From contig NZ_AP022587.1 of NCBI RefSeq assembly GCF_010731715.1, positions 434,001 to 498,000 on the forward strand: a stretch of 64,000 nucleotides of DNA, given 5' to 3'. The notes beneath the pieces are model-generated. The model made no database searches and was not told where the DNA came from. It saw only the letters and a program-made list of their open reading frames with translations. Position 1 is the first letter of the stretch. Each line of letters begins with the position of its first letter. The position numbers and the translations under genes were made by a program. The stretch is from Mycobacterium stomatepiae. GTDB taxonomy: Bacteria; Actinomycetota; Actinomycetes; Mycobacteriales; Mycobacteriaceae. Below, in pieces: positions 34,499 through 43,847 of this stretch.

Positions 34499-36211
34499 GT
34501 GGCTACTGAGGACAGCGGCTCGGCTTTTGCCGGACTGGGCCAGCGTGGCCTGGTCACGAGGATGCACGAGCAACTCGACGAGTTGCTGGCCTCCCGCGAT
34601 CAAATGGAGCAATTGCTTCAGGTCATCGTCGAGATCGGCTCCGATCTCGACCTGGACGCGACCTTCCGTCGGATCGTCGGCGCTGCGCGGAAGTTGACCT
34701 CGGCAGCGTACGGCGCCCTGGCGATACGCGACCGCGACGGGATGTTGGTCTCGTTTGTTCACGAAGGCATTGATGTTGAGCACGCAAAGCGAATCGGACA
34801 TCTGCCGGTTGGCAAGGGCGTTCTGAGCCTGTCACTGTTGGACACACCGGCTTTGCGTTTGGATAACCTGACGAGGCACGCGTCCGCAGTCGGGTTCCCC
34901 GAGCACCATCCTGCGATGCAGGCGTTCCTCGGTGTGCCGATCACAATCCGGGGAACGATATTCGGCAACCTCTATCTCACCCATGACGAGCCGGGCCGGC
35001 TGTTCTCCGAATCCGACGAGGTGGCCGCTCGCGCGTTGGCGTTCGCCGCCGCGGTGGCCATCGACAATGCGCAACTATTCGAGCGTGAGCGCATGGCGGT
35101 CAAATGGATGGAGGCAAGCCGCGAAATCACCACGGCCCTCTTGTCCAGTGCGGAACCCAACCGGAAGCCGCTGCAGTTGATCGCTGAACGTGCTTGTGCG
35201 CTAACCGAAGCCGAGCAGGCGATCGTGCTCGTTCCGGTCGATGACGAGCTTTCAAACGACGAAATCGACACGCTGGTCATATCCGCGGCGGTGGGGCTGA
35301 ACGCCTCGGAGGTTATCGGCCAACGGGTTCCGGTCGACGCGTCCAGCAGTGGCGCTGTGTTTCGCTCCGGTGAGCCGGTGATCAGCGAGGCATTGAGTTA
35401 CCCGATTCAGGCATTCACCGATGTGGGGCAGCGAAGCGCGATTCTGATGCCGTTGCAGGCCGACGATGAGGTAGCCGGGGTGATCGTCGTCGCCCGCAGC
35501 TCGGAGCAGCCACCCTTCGATGACAGTTACCTGGACCTGGTAAGCGATTTCGCGACACACGCGGCGATCGCCCTCCTGCTCGCGTCCGGACGTGAGCATG
35601 CCCGCCGGCTTACCCTGGTGGCCGAGCGAGAGCGTATCGCCCACGATTTGCATGACCATGTCATCCAGCGGCTGTTCGCCGCCGGGATGGATCTGCAAGG
35701 TACGGTCGCCCGCGTGCGTTCGCCGGAAGTTTGCGATCGACTCAATCGCACGCTCGACGATCTCCAAACGATCATCGAGGAGATTCGTACGACGATCTTC
35801 CAGCTGAAATCCCCGTCCGAAAACGATGGCGGTTTCCGGAATCGGATACAACGTGTGGTCGCTGACCTGACCGAAGGCCGCGACATCATCACCACTATTC
35901 GAATGCACGGGCCGATGACCGCCGTCGGTGGCGACCTCGCCGAGCACGCCGAAGCGGTTACCGCGGAGGGGGTGAGCAACGCCGTCCGTCACTCCGGGGC
36001 GTCACGGCTCACAATCGAGGTCAGCGTCGCCGACATGCTGACGCTCGACATTATCGACAACGGATGCGGCATGCCCGTCGATAATCCGCGCCGAAGCGGT
36101 CTGGCGAACATGTGCTACCGCGCTGACCAGGTTGGCGGTCGCTGTGAGATCAGCAATCCTCCTGAGGGCGGTACTCGGGTGCACTGGACCGCTCCGCTGA
36201 CTGGTGTCTGA
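34499..36211 (+). CDS. devS: Heme GAF histidine kinase DevS/DosS-type
   Basis: A 570-aa sensor. GAF-A (residues ~50-190) keeps the proximal heme His (His137 in 'FPEHHPAM', equivalent to DevS His149) and the distal Tyr159 in 'GNLYLT' (equivalent to Tyr171). GAF-B spans ~205-360. The HisKA_3 motif 'RIAHDLHDHVIQRLF' gives phospho-acceptor His385, and the ATPase has 'EGVSNAVRHSGAS' and 'DNGCGMP'. It senses O2/NO/CO redox state and phosphorylates DevR. GTG 34499 follows GGAGG by ~14 nt. It may be the sole kinase or have a DosT partner elsewhere. Confidence 0.94.
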   Translation: MATEDSGSAFAGLGQRGLVTRMHEQLDELLASRDQMEQLLQVIVEIGSDLDLDATFRRIVGAARKLTSAAYGALAIRDRDGMLVSFVHEGIDVEHAKRIGHLPVGKGVLSLSLLDTPALRLDNLTRHASAVGFPEHHPAMQAFLGVPITIRGTIFGNLYLTHDEPGRLFSESDEVAARALAFAAAVAIDNAQLFERERMAVKWMEASREITTALLSSAEPNRKPLQLIAERACALTEAEQAIVLVPVDDELSNDEIDTLVISAAVGLNASEVIGQRVPVDASSSGAVFRSGEPVISEALSYPIQAFTDVGQRSAILMPLQADDEVAGVIVVARSSEQPPFDDSYLDLVSDFATHAAIALLLASGREHARRLTLVAERERIAHDLHDHVIQRLFAAGMDLQGTVARVRSPEVCDRLNRTLDDLQTIIEEIRTTIFQLKSPSENDGGFRNRIQRVVADLTEGRDIITTIRMHGPMTAVGGDLAEHAEAVTAEGVSNAVRHSGASRLTIEVSVADMLTLDIIDNGCGMPVDNPRRSGLANMCYRADQVGGRCEISNPPEGGTRVHWTAPLTGV

Positions 36212-36223
36212 ATCCCGGCCGGA

Positions 36224-36249
36224 TCCCAGCCGCCCGCGGGCGGCTGGGA
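36224..36249. terminator. 26-bp perfect palindrome after devS
   Basis: TCCCAGCCGCCCG and its exact reverse complement abut with no loop, 13 bp after the devS stop. As RNA it could form a very GC-rich hairpin without a U-tract, as is common for mycobacterial intrinsic terminators. Its right arm overlaps the first DosR-like box (36246-36259) of the next unit. Confidence 0.55.
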
Positions 36250-36281
36250 CCAATGCCGCGGTGGCGGGAGTCTAACGGCCC
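36246..36281. promoter_or_regulatory. Paired candidate DosR boxes upstream of GNAT-USP
   Basis: GGGACCAATGCCGC (36246-36259) and GAGTCTAACGGCCC (36268-36281), each 10/14, start 22 bp apart, the usual DosR pair spacing. The second ends 54 bp before the GNAT ATG. Confidence 0.55.
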
Positions 36282-36335
36282 TGCCGAATCGAGCGGACCG
36301 GGCATAACGTCATGTCCAAACCTCGAGGAGCGCAT

Positions 36336-36893
36336 ATGGTCAACCACCTGGCGGAATACTCCGCCACGGCTGAGCTGCTCGACGGGCGGGTTGTCGCGGT
36401 GCGCCGCCTCGGCCCCGGAGACGCCACGGCGACACTGGCGCTCCACCAGCACCTCAGCAACTTCGACCGGTATTTCCGTTTCTTCACGCTGAACCAGATT
36501 GATCTAGACGAGCTCACCAAAAAGATCACCGAGCCTGCCCATGATCGGTACGCCCTGGGGGCATTCGATGACGACCGATTGATCGGTGTGGCGCACTACG
36601 TCGTCACCCGCGATGACCCGAAAGTTGCCGAAGTCGCGGTCACGGTCGCCCACGAGGATCATTCGCTCGGCGTCGGAACAGCTTTGCTCAAACACCTCGC
36701 CCATGTCGCGAGAGGCTACGGAATCGGGCGATTCGTCGCCGACGTTCTCAGCGAGAACCATCTCATGCTCACACTGCTGTTCGATCTCGGCTGGTGGTGC
36801 AAGCCAACGAATTACGGGGCGGTTTGCCGCGTCGAGGTCGAGCTGCCAGACGTCCTCGACGATATGCGATCGAACGCGAACGCGTTTTCATAG
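36336..36893 (+). CDS. GNAT-family N-acetyltransferase
   Basis: A 185-aa single GNAT domain. The acetyl-CoA pyrophosphate-binding loop is 'HEDHSLGVGTALLKHLA' (a Q/RxxGxG/A-like segment), preceded by 'RYALGAFDDDRLIGVAHYV'. It resembles the catalytic domain of mycobacterial protein lysine acetyltransferases (Rv0998/KATms), but lacks their N-terminal cAMP-binding domain. A USP follows 13 bp later; in M. smegmatis a USP is a known acetylation target of KATms, so the pairing is suggestive. ATG 36336 is chosen for GAGGAG 6 nt upstream; ATG 36312 would add eight residues. Confidence 0.82.
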   Translation: MVNHLAEYSATAELLDGRVVAVRRLGPGDATATLALHQHLSNFDRYFRFFTLNQIDLDELTKKITEPAHDRYALGAFDDDRLIGVAHYVVTRDDPKVAEVAVTVAHEDHSLGVGTALLKHLAHVARGYGIGRFVADVLSENHLMLTLLFDLGWWCKPTNYGAVCRVEVELPDVLDDMRSNANAFS

Positions 36894-36906
36894 CAAGGAG
36901 TGCGAC

Positions 36907-37791
36907 ATGTCGGAAACCACAAAGAAATACGGAACAGTCGTCTGTGTCGACGGTTCAGCGGCATCCGACGCCGCGGTGGCTTGGGGCGCCGGTGACGCGG
37001 CCATGCGCCACACACCTATCACACTGATCCATGCCGTTCCTCCCATAGTTGTCGGGTGGCCGGTGGGTCAGCTGTATGACGAAATGCCGGAGTGGCAGAA
37101 GGAGGCCGGACAGGAGGTTGTCGAACGGGCCCACAAGACGCTCAGCGCCAGGCTGGGTGAAACCGAATCACCCAAAGTGCGCATGGAGATGGTCTATTCC
37201 AACGTCGCACCGGCACTGATCGAGGCGTCCAAAGACGCCTCGATCATGGTGGTCGGTAGCCAGGGGCTTGGTGCGTTGGGGCGACTGCTGCTGGGCTCGG
37301 TTACCGCGGCGCTGCTACACCATGCCCATTGCCCGGTCGCGGTCATTCATTCCGATGGTGACGCTGCTCCTGATTCCACCGCTCCCGTGCTGTTGGGCGT
37401 TGATGGTTCACCCGCCTCCGAAGCGGCGACGGCGCTGGCTTTTGACGAAGCCTCGCGCCGAGGTGTTGCGCTGGTCGCGTTGCACGCATGGAGCGACGTC
37501 GGAGTGTTTCCGATGCTTGGAATGGACTGGCGGGACAGCGAAGCCAGAGGGCTGGAGATCCTCGCCGAACGCCTCGCCGGATGGCAAGAACAATATGCAG
37601 ATGTGCACGTCAAGCGTGTGCTCTGCTGTGACCAGCCCTCTCGGTGGCTGCTGGACGAATCGCAGCGCGCGCAGCTGGTGGTGGTTGGAAGCCACGGCCG
37701 CGGCGGGTTTGTCGGTATGCTGCTGGGCTCGGTCAGCTCCCATGTCGCGCAAACGGCAACGGTTCCGGTGATCGTCGTGCGGGGTGATTAG
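36907..37791 (+). CDS. Universal stress protein, tandem USP (Rv2623/Rv2005c class)
   Basis: A 294-aa protein with two complete USP domains. Each has the Asp of 'VVCVDGSAAS' / '[10 protein letters not shown]' and the ATP-binding G-2x-G-9x-G-S/T motif ('GSQGLGALGRLLLGSVT' and 'GSHGRGGFVGMLLGSVS'). ATP-binding members such as Rv2623 regulate growth in Mtb. ATG 36907 follows AAGGAG. It shares the DosR-boxed promoter with the GNAT gene. Confidence 0.92.
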   Translation: MSETTKKYGTVVCVDGSAASDAAVAWGAGDAAMRHTPITLIHAVPPIVVGWPVGQLYDEMPEWQKEAGQEVVERAHKTLSARLGETESPKVRMEMVYSNVAPALIEASKDASIMVVGSQGLGALGRLLLGSVTAALLHHAHCPVAVIHSDGDAAPDSTAPVLLGVDGSPASEAATALAFDEASRRGVALVALHAWSDVGVFPMLGMDWRDSEARGLEILAERLAGWQEQYADVHVKRVLCCDQPSRWLLDESQRAQLVVVGSHGRGGFVGMLLGSVSSHVAQTATVPVIVVRGD

Positions 37792-37809
37792 CCGTGTGGC
37801 ATCGTGCGA

Positions 37810-37823
37810 GGGTCTTTAGTCCT
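37810..37823. promoter_or_regulatory. Strong DosR box upstream of fdxA
   Basis: GGGTCTTTAGTCCT matches 12/14 of the consensus, centred ~67 bp before the fdxA ATG. It overlaps a 14-bp perfect palindrome CCTCAACGTTGAGG (37821-37834), which may be a second protein site or an RNA hairpin at the transcript start. Confidence 0.72.
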
Positions 37824-37882
37824 CAACGTTGAGGCCCTACGCCGAGCGCGAATCTCGGTCCTGACTGGCTACCGTGAAATCT

Positions 37883-38242
37883 ATGACATATGTGATCGGT
37901 GCCGCCTGTGTAGATGTACTGGATAAGTCCTGTGTTCAGGAGTGCCCCGTCGACTGCATCTATGAGGGCGCCCGGGCAATGTATATCAATCCCGACGAAT
38001 GCGTGGATTGCGGTGCGTGCAAGCCCGCGTGCCGCATGGATGCGATCTACTGGGAGGGCGACTTGCCTGCCGACGAATTGCAGCATTTGGCCGACAACGC
38101 CGCCTTCTTCAGCAAGCCGTTGCCGGGTCGTGTTGCACCGGTGGGCTGCCCGGGTGGTGCTGACAGCGTCGGCCCGCTCGGTGCCGACACCCCGTTGGTG
38201 GCCGCGATGCCCAAACGCGAAGGTGCGTCGGATCCACACTGA
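37883..38242 (+). CDS. fdxA: Seven-iron ferredoxin FdxA (Rv2007c homolog)
   Basis: A 119-aa ferredoxin with the 3Fe-4S/4Fe-4S pattern 'CVDVLDKSCVQECPVDCI' and 'CVDCGACKPACRMDAI'. The proline usually following the last cysteine is Arg. It is a cytoplasmic low-potential electron carrier; Rv2007c is a DosR gene. ATG 37883 was preferred over GTG 37874 because it matches the conserved 'MTYVI' beginning. A plausible partner is the hydrogenase, but there is no direct evidence. Confidence 0.93.
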   Translation: MTYVIGAACVDVLDKSCVQECPVDCIYEGARAMYINPDECVDCGACKPACRMDAIYWEGDLPADELQHLADNAAFFSKPLPGRVAPVGCPGGADSVGPLGADTPLVAAMPKREGASDPH

Positions 38243-38250
38243 CCGCGTCG

Positions 38251-39069
38251 TCAGCTACGTACCACGAGAACCGAACATCCCTCGTGCCCAAAATGTGAGT
38301 TGATCGGACCGACTATTCGCGCGACTTGATCGGCGTCTGAGCTGTCCACCACCGCAAGTTGGACGGATTGATCTGTCCCGGAGAGGAATTCAGCTGCTCC
38401 GCTTCGTGCGGCAGCCGGAAGGACATTCACCTCGCGGTATTCGGATACCCAACGGCGTAGCCGATCATCCAGTTGTCGGTAAGGGATTTCGCCCAGACCC
38501 CATCGCCAGACGCCCATCGCCAGGATGGGTGCGTCGCGCAGTCGCGCTTCCCGGAAACCGTGTTCGAGCACAGCGTCATTCCCGGGTGAATCATCCACGA
38601 CGACAGCGACCCACCCTGAGTTGGGATCGGCGCCCTCTCGGTTGTGTCGAATGACGGCCACCGGACAATGAGCCTTCTCGGCGACGGTAGCTGCGGTCGA
38701 GCCGAGTATCCTGCGAGCGAGCTGATCGATGCCAATGGACCCGATGCAAATCATTGCCGCATAGTCGGATTCGTCGATCAACACACTTGCGGGAGATCCG
38801 TGCACCAGGTCGGTATCGATTTTGACTGGCGTTCCCATCGCATTGACTGCGGTGCAGGCAGCGCGTAGCGCTGCTTGGCCGTATTCGATATCCAGGCTGG
38901 CGTCGTTGGCGGCCCCGTCCGGCTCCCGTTGCGGGATCGCGTGGACAAGCCGCAGTGGCACATCGCGGCTAATGGCCTCGGTCACCGCCCATTTGGCCGC
39001 ATTGATCGCTGCGTCGGATCCGTCGATACCGACAACGACCCGCTGCTGCGACGATTGCGGAAGACTCAT
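38251..39069 (-). CDS. Universal stress protein (Rv3134c/Rv2624c class)
   Basis: A 272-aa tandem USP. Domain 1 has 'VVVGIDGSDAAINAAKWAV' and 'GSIGIDQLARRILGSTAATVAEKAHCPVAVIR'-type ending; domain 2 is degenerate and ends 'HEGCSVLVVRS'. It resembles the USPs at 18038 and 28819 more than those at 36907, 42933 and 43901, so the window has two USP lineages. It lies 125 bp downstream of otsB1 on the same strand and is convergent with fdxA (8 bp apart). No convincing DosR box directly upstream. Confidence 0.9.
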   Translation of the reverse strand: MSLPQSSQQRVVVGIDGSDAAINAAKWAVTEAISRDVPLRLVHAIPQREPDGAANDASLDIEYGQAALRAACTAVNAMGTPVKIDTDLVHGSPASVLIDESDYAAMICIGSIGIDQLARRILGSTAATVAEKAHCPVAVIRHNREGADPNSGWVAVVVDDSPGNDAVLEHGFREARLRDAPILAMGVWRWGLGEIPYRQLDDRLRRWVSEYREVNVLPAAARSGAAEFLSGTDQSVQLAVVDSSDADQVARIVGPINSHFGHEGCSVLVVRS

Positions 39070-39194
39070 TGGATTCTCCGATCAAAACCGGCTAGCGGGT
39101 AACTCCTTTCATCCGAAACGCTATGACCGTTGCCGGATTTCTGGCAGGGCCATTCGGCCCAGCTTTGGTGGCGATGGTCACCTGTCCGCATTCG

Positions 39195-42100
39195 TCACTC
39201 GACGTCGATCGTGCATCCGGGCAACAGCTTTCGCACGTGGCCTCGGCATTCGACATCGACCGACCCGGTGTTGCCTGCCTCAGAAGTGACGGTGGCGGTT
39301 CGTCCGCTGACTTGGAGATGAAGGCGCTGGCCGCGATACACCAGTGGGAACTCGATGGGGCCGAGTGTCTCCGGCCACTGCGGCCCGAGAATGAGTCGGT
39401 CGTCCCGTGCTTCCAGTCCGGTATAGCACCGTTGCAGCAGATCGATGCTGCCGGCCATCGCCGCCAGGTGGATACCTTCGGCCGTCGTGCCGCCCTGGAT
39501 GTCAGCGACATCGGACTTCAGTACTTGCTGGAAGTACTCCATGGCCATCCGCCGGTTGCCCCGGGCGAGAACCCAGGAATGCACTATGGCGCTTAATGTC
39601 GACCCGTGCGATGTACGCGACAGATAGTAATCAACGGTTTTGGGAATTTGCTCCGGGGCAAAGTGGTATCCGAGTCGCCCGAACAAGCCCAGCAGCTCGT
39701 CGGATGACAGGAGATAGAACAGCATCAGCGCATCGGCCTGCTTGGACGCCTTGTAGTTGTTCACGCTGTCGTTTTCGGCTTCCAGGATGCGATCGAGTCG
39801 TTGAATGTTTCCGTATCGCTGCCGATAGTGATCCCAGTCCAGTTCCGCCAGCTCCGAATAGCCTTCGAACTGGCTGATCACACCGTCGTGGAAGGGGACA
39901 TACATGTGCCGGCTCACGTGTTCCCACCGGTCGAGATCCTCTGTGTCCAAACCGATCTTGCTGACGAGATCGAGTCGGTCGCGCAGTAACAGCAGGTCCA
40001 GTGCGTCCAGTGCCCGAGTGATCACCCAGACCGCCATCACGTTGGTGTAGGCGTTGTTGTCGATGCCGTCGTACTCCTTGCCGGGATATCCGGAATGGAA
40101 TTCGTCGGGGCCGATGACTCCCCGGATCGTGTACCGGCGACGACTCTCGTCGAACGTGGCCAACCCGACCCAGAACCGGGCGATCTCAACCAGCATCTCG
40201 GCGCCGTAGTCGACGAGATACTGCCGGTCACCGGTTACCTGGTAGTGCTGCCACGAGTTGTATGCGACGGCGAGACCGACGTGATGTGCGCGTGCACTGG
40301 GATCCGGGTTCCATCGGCCGGATCGTGGGTTGAGGTGGAGCTCCTGGCTCACCTCGCTGCCGTCGCTGCCGGACTGCCACGGATACATAGCACCCAGGTA
40401 GCCCGCCCTTCGCGCGGCGCGCCGGGCCTCGGGCAGTCGCCGATACCGATAACGCAGCAGCGAACGCGAAACGTTGGGCATCCGCAGGCTCAGAACGGGG
40501 GACACGAACAGTGCATCCCAAAAGACATGTCCGCGATAGGCTTCGCCGTGCAAACCCCGCGCCGGGACCCCGGCATCAAGTTCGGCGGAGTGCGGGGAGA
40601 GCGTTTGCAACAGCTGCACCAGATGCAGTCGCAGAATCCGCAACGCTTCCACGCCGTCGTCGAGTCCGACGTCACATTGCTCCCACAATCGGTCCCACGC
40701 CCGCCGGTGATGGCGATGAAGATCCGCGTATCGGCCGCTTTCCTCGAGGTAATGCTGCGCGGTGCTGGCCGGCTCCGAGATGGCGGCATCTCGACCGGTG
40801 AAGATCGTCGCGACCTTCTCGAGGGTGATGAATTGTCCGACGGACAAATTCACCCGGATATTGTGACCGCCTCGGCCCGCTTCCTGCGCGAAGGTGTACT
40901 GCGCGGCGACAGGCGAGTCGTCGCGCCAGAGCGAAGTGCGGGCGGCTACACCGATCGCGATGTGTGACTGTGACGTTTGAGTCCGCAACAGCACTGAATC
41001 AGGCGAGATTTCGTCCAGCGTAGCTGCGGTCAAGTGAATGCTCGACAATGAGTTATAGCGTTCCACCATCGAATTACTCACAGCACCATCCAGGTGAGAC
41101 ATGAACTCGACTGTGCCGGACCAATTCTCCGCGGTTATGGCGGTCTGCATCGCGACGATGTGATGCTGGTGCATCGACGCGAACCGCTGCTGAGTCAGCG
41201 CTGTCGTTCGGCCCGCGCGATCCCGAAATCGCAGAGTACGGATCAACGTCGCGTGCCGCAGGTCGAATTTTTGCTGATAGAAGAGCAATTCGACGTCGTC
41301 CACACTGAACCACGGGCCTTCGTCGATTCGGAATGTCAGCGGCAACCAGTTGGGCAGATTGACGAGGCTCTCATTCTCGATGCTGCGGCCGGCGATCTGA
41401 TCGGCGAGGGTGTTGTATACGCCGGCGGCGTAGGTGCCGGGGTAGTGGGCGTCGCCCGCGGAGGCTTCCGGGGCGCAGCCGCGGGTGGCGACGTAGCCGT
41501 TGCCTACGGTGCACAACGTCTCGCGCAACCGCTCCTCTCGCGGGTCGTAGCCGTCGAAGACCAATTGCCAGGCATCCGCCGGGCTGGTCGCTTCGTCTCG
41601 AAGGTCGCGGGCCAGTTGCCGGATGAATTCGCATACCGCCGAGGGGTTTTCCAGACTGAATCGAGCCGCGGACGGTCGGTCACCAGCTTCGTCATGACGT
41701 ACCACGATGCCAACGCCGTCGAAGTGGACCGCATCGAAGGCATCCTCATCGGTGAGGTCGTCACCGATGTAGATCGGCAATGCCGCGGGAGATTCAACGG
41801 TCCGATCGTCTGCCAGGATCTTTTCCAGCAGCCAGTCGGGAGTATCGCTTCTGTCCCAGGCGACGTTGGGGCCCAGTTCGACGACTTTGCGGCCCTGGGT
41901 GACACGAAGACGGCGGGAACGTCCCAGCCGGGACACCGTCGTGAGCACCTGGTCGACCAACGCAGGGTCGGCCATGCGGTAGTGGACAGTGACGGCAAAG
42001 CGTTTGTGCTCCACGACTATTCCGGGGAGGTCGCGTAACGCTCCCGTCAACTCGGTGGCGGCATCGGACAAGATGTCAATGGCGGCGACGGCGGCAGAGT

Positions 42101-42788
42101 TCTCGAGATGGCTGCCGTCCGGCGCGAGCAACTCGAAGCCCTGGCTGCCCGCATACCACAAGCCGTCGATGTTGACTCGCCCGAGGACATCCTTCAGGTC
42201 CCGGCCGCTTATCAGGGCGACGGGGCATAACGCGGCGAGAACGCGAAGGGCTTCGGCGGCGCCGCGGACCAGCACCGCGGCCTCGGGGTCATCGACGATG
42301 TCGGACAAAGTCCCGTCGAAATCGAGGAAGACCACGGGCCGCCGCGCAACCACCAGTTCTTTCAGTTGACCGTAAGACTGCAAGGCATCGGCGATGGTCG
42401 ATATGGCACAGTCACGACGGCGCACGGAGATCTCGGCGAGATCGGCGATCACGATGTCCGCGCTGTCGGCAAGTGCATCGTCGATCCGGTTGCGGTCGAG
42501 GCCAATGACGAGTCCCACGCCGCAATCTCGGGCTGTCCGGACGCCGGATTCATGGTCTGCGATCACCACGCAGCGCGCAGGCCTGACCCCAAGAACGGTT
42601 ATTGCCTCGGTCAACGCCTCGGTGCGGGTTTCGACCTCGCCCAGGGCGACGCCGATACCTCGCAGCTGTCGCAGCAGTGGGACGTCCGCGTGCTGGCGGG
42701 CTTGCTCACTGTTGGCGACCGCGCTGTCCAAGTCGAGGATCACCGCGTCGTGGTAGCGCCTGTCGATCGTGACGGGCCATTCGGTCAC
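39195..42788 (-). CDS. otsB1: Trehalose-phosphatase / GH65 fusion (OtsB1, Rv2006 homolog)
   Basis: A ~1197-aa protein (Rv2006: 1327). The order is a reduced N-terminal HAD domain (~1-125), a trehalose-6-phosphate phosphatase-like HAD domain (~135-370; 'FLDFDGTLSDIV', 'GDDLTDEDAFDAV') and a GH65 phosphorylase/hydrolase domain (~400-1197; 'GHVFWDALFV', 'GVIGPDEFHSGY', 'NNAYTN'). The GH65 part would act on alpha-glucosides such as trehalose or kojibiose. About 100 residues present in the N-terminal domain of Rv2006 are missing. The GTG at 42788 is preferred; ATG 42881 touches a DosR box (42866-42879), so transcription probably starts downstream of it. Start uncertain. Confidence 0.88.
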   Translation of the reverse strand: MTEWPVTIDRRYHDAVILDLDSAVANSEQARQHADVPLLRQLRGIGVALGEVETRTEALTEAITVLGVRPARCVVIADHESGVRTARDCGVGLVIGLDRNRIDDALADSADIVIADLAEISVRRRDCAISTIADALQSYGQLKELVVARRPVVFLDFDGTLSDIVDDPEAAVLVRGAAEALRVLAALCPVALISGRDLKDVLGRVNIDGLWYAGSQGFELLAPDGSHLENSAAVAAIDILSDAATELTGALRDLPGIVVEHKRFAVTVHYRMADPALVDQVLTTVSRLGRSRRLRVTQGRKVVELGPNVAWDRSDTPDWLLEKILADDRTVESPAALPIYIGDDLTDEDAFDAVHFDGVGIVVRHDEAGDRPSAARFSLENPSAVCEFIRQLARDLRDEATSPADAWQLVFDGYDPREERLRETLCTVGNGYVATRGCAPEASAGDAHYPGTYAAGVYNTLADQIAGRSIENESLVNLPNWLPLTFRIDEGPWFSVDDVELLFYQQKFDLRHATLIRTLRFRDRAGRTTALTQQRFASMHQHHIVAMQTAITAENWSGTVEFMSHLDGAVSNSMVERYNSLSSIHLTAATLDEISPDSVLLRTQTSQSHIAIGVAARTSLWRDDSPVAAQYTFAQEAGRGGHNIRVNLSVGQFITLEKVATIFTGRDAAISEPASTAQHYLEESGRYADLHRHHRRAWDRLWEQCDVGLDDGVEALRILRLHLVQLLQTLSPHSAELDAGVPARGLHGEAYRGHVFWDALFVSPVLSLRMPNVSRSLLRYRYRRLPEARRAARRAGYLGAMYPWQSGSDGSEVSQELHLNPRSGRWNPDPSARAHHVGLAVAYNSWQHYQVTGDRQYLVDYGAEMLVEIARFWVGLATFDESRRRYTIRGVIGPDEFHSGYPGKEYDGIDNNAYTNVMAVWVITRALDALDLLLLRDRLDLVSKIGLDTEDLDRWEHVSRHMYVPFHDGVISQFEGYSELAELDWDHYRQRYGNIQRLDRILEAENDSVNNYKASKQADALMLFYLLSSDELLGLFGRLGYHFAPEQIPKTVDYYLSRTSHGSTLSAIVHSWVLARGNRRMAMEYFQQVLKSDVADIQGGTTAEGIHLAAMAGSIDLLQRCYTGLEARDDRLILGPQWPETLGPIEFPLVYRGQRLHLQVSGRTATVTSEAGNTGSVDVECRGHVRKLLPGCTIDVE

Positions 42789-42865
42789 GCCAGCGACGAT
42801 GCCACAGCACCACCAGCTCGGGTCAAGCCTTTCCGTCCGTTGAAGGTCTCTCGGCCATGCAGTTG

Positions 42866-42879
42866 GGGACGAAAGTCTC
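42866..42879. promoter_or_regulatory. Strong, probably bidirectional DosR box (otsB1 / USP)
   Basis: GGGACGAAAGTCTC matches 12/14. It lies ~60 bp before the plus-strand USP start (42933) and ~85 bp before the minus-strand otsB1 start (42788). One palindromic site could serve both. Confidence 0.72.
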
Positions 42880-42932
42880 ATGACTGATGAGTGTTTGGAC
42901 CATAGCGTTCTTGATGAGCGAAGGAGAGCAAA

Positions 42933-43841
42933 ATGACTGCGTCCCGAAAGCGTTATGGCGTTGTCGTCGGGGTCGACGGATCGCCCGCGTCGAATTTCGC
43001 CGTCTGCTGGGCCGCGCGGGACGCGGCGCTGCGTGGCATTCCACTGACGCTGACCCACATGGTGAACCCGGCGGCGCCGGTGTGGCCGCCGATGGCGCTG
43101 ACCGCGGATACCGAGCTATGGCAGGAAGACTATGGTCGTCGCATCCTCGAAGAGGCGATCAAGATTGCCCAGGACGCCACCAAGGTCTACCACGAAGTCG
43201 ATATCGCAACCGAGCTGAGGCTTGCACCACCGGTGACGGCGCTGGTCGAACTCTCGGAGACGGCAGAGATGGTCGTCGTGGGCAACAACGGGCGCGGAGC
43301 AGTCGCCCGGGCCTTCCTGGGTTCGGTCAGCGCCGGCGCGGTGCGCGGTGCAAAGTGCCCCGTCGCCGTCATCCGTGACGAAGATCCGTTGATGCCCAAT
43401 CCTCTTGACGCTCCTGTGCTGGTGGGCATCGATGGGTCTCCGGCGTCGGAGCTAGCGACAGCCATCGCGTTCGACGAGGCGTCCTGGCGCGGCGTGGACC
43501 TGACCGCTGTGCATGCCTGGAGTGACGTCGGATTGTTCGAACTTCCAAAGCGGGAGTGGCCCGCGGTGAGGATCCAGGCCGAGGAGATCCTGGCTGAACG
43601 TCTCGCCGGTTGGCAAGAACGCTACCCCGACGTCACAGTGCGTCGACTTGTCGTGTGCGACCAGCCGGCTCGACAACTCATCGAACAGTCCGAGGCGGCT
43701 CAGCTGGTTGTCGTGGGCAGTCACGGGCGAGGTGGTTTGGCCGGCGTGTTGTTGGGCTCGGTGAGCAATGCGGTCGTCCATGGAGTCCGCATGCCGGTGA
43801 TCGTCGCGCGGCCGCCTTTCGGCCATGTACATGGGGACTAA
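42933..43841 (+). CDS. Universal stress protein, tandem USP (Rv2005c homolog)
   Basis: A 302-aa protein with two USP domains; '[23 protein letters not shown]', '[17 protein letters not shown]', '[21 protein letters not shown]' and '[20 protein letters not shown]' show two ATP-binding sites. Opposite orientation to otsB1 reproduces the Rv2005c-Rv2006 neighbourhood of Mtb. ATG 42933 follows AAGGAGAG. The next gene is a close paralog, so this is a tandem duplication. Confidence 0.92.
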   Translation: MTASRKRYGVVVGVDGSPASNFAVCWAARDAALRGIPLTLTHMVNPAAPVWPPMALTADTELWQEDYGRRILEEAIKIAQDATKVYHEVDIATELRLAPPVTALVELSETAEMVVVGNNGRGAVARAFLGSVSAGAVRGAKCPVAVIRDEDPLMPNPLDAPVLVGIDGSPASELATAIAFDEASWRGVDLTAVHAWSDVGLFELPKREWPAVRIQAEEILAERLAGWQERYPDVTVRRLVVCDQPARQLIEQSEAAQLVVVGSHGRGGLAGVLLGSVSNAVVHGVRMPVIVARPPFGHVHGD

Positions 43842-43847
43842 AGCCTC
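43834..43847. promoter_or_regulatory. Strong DosR box overlapping the USP stop codon
   Basis: GGGACTAAAGCCTC matches 12/14 and spans the TAA (43839-43841) of the preceding USP. It is 60 bp before the next USP ATG at 43901, the same distance as in the duplicated upstream copy, so the box was duplicated along with the gene. Confidence 0.72.

Noticed and set aside
42789..42881. ATG 42881 as the start of otsB1
   Set aside because: It would require transcription from within or upstream of the DosR box at 42866-42879, and there is no ribosome site. I cannot fully exclude it.
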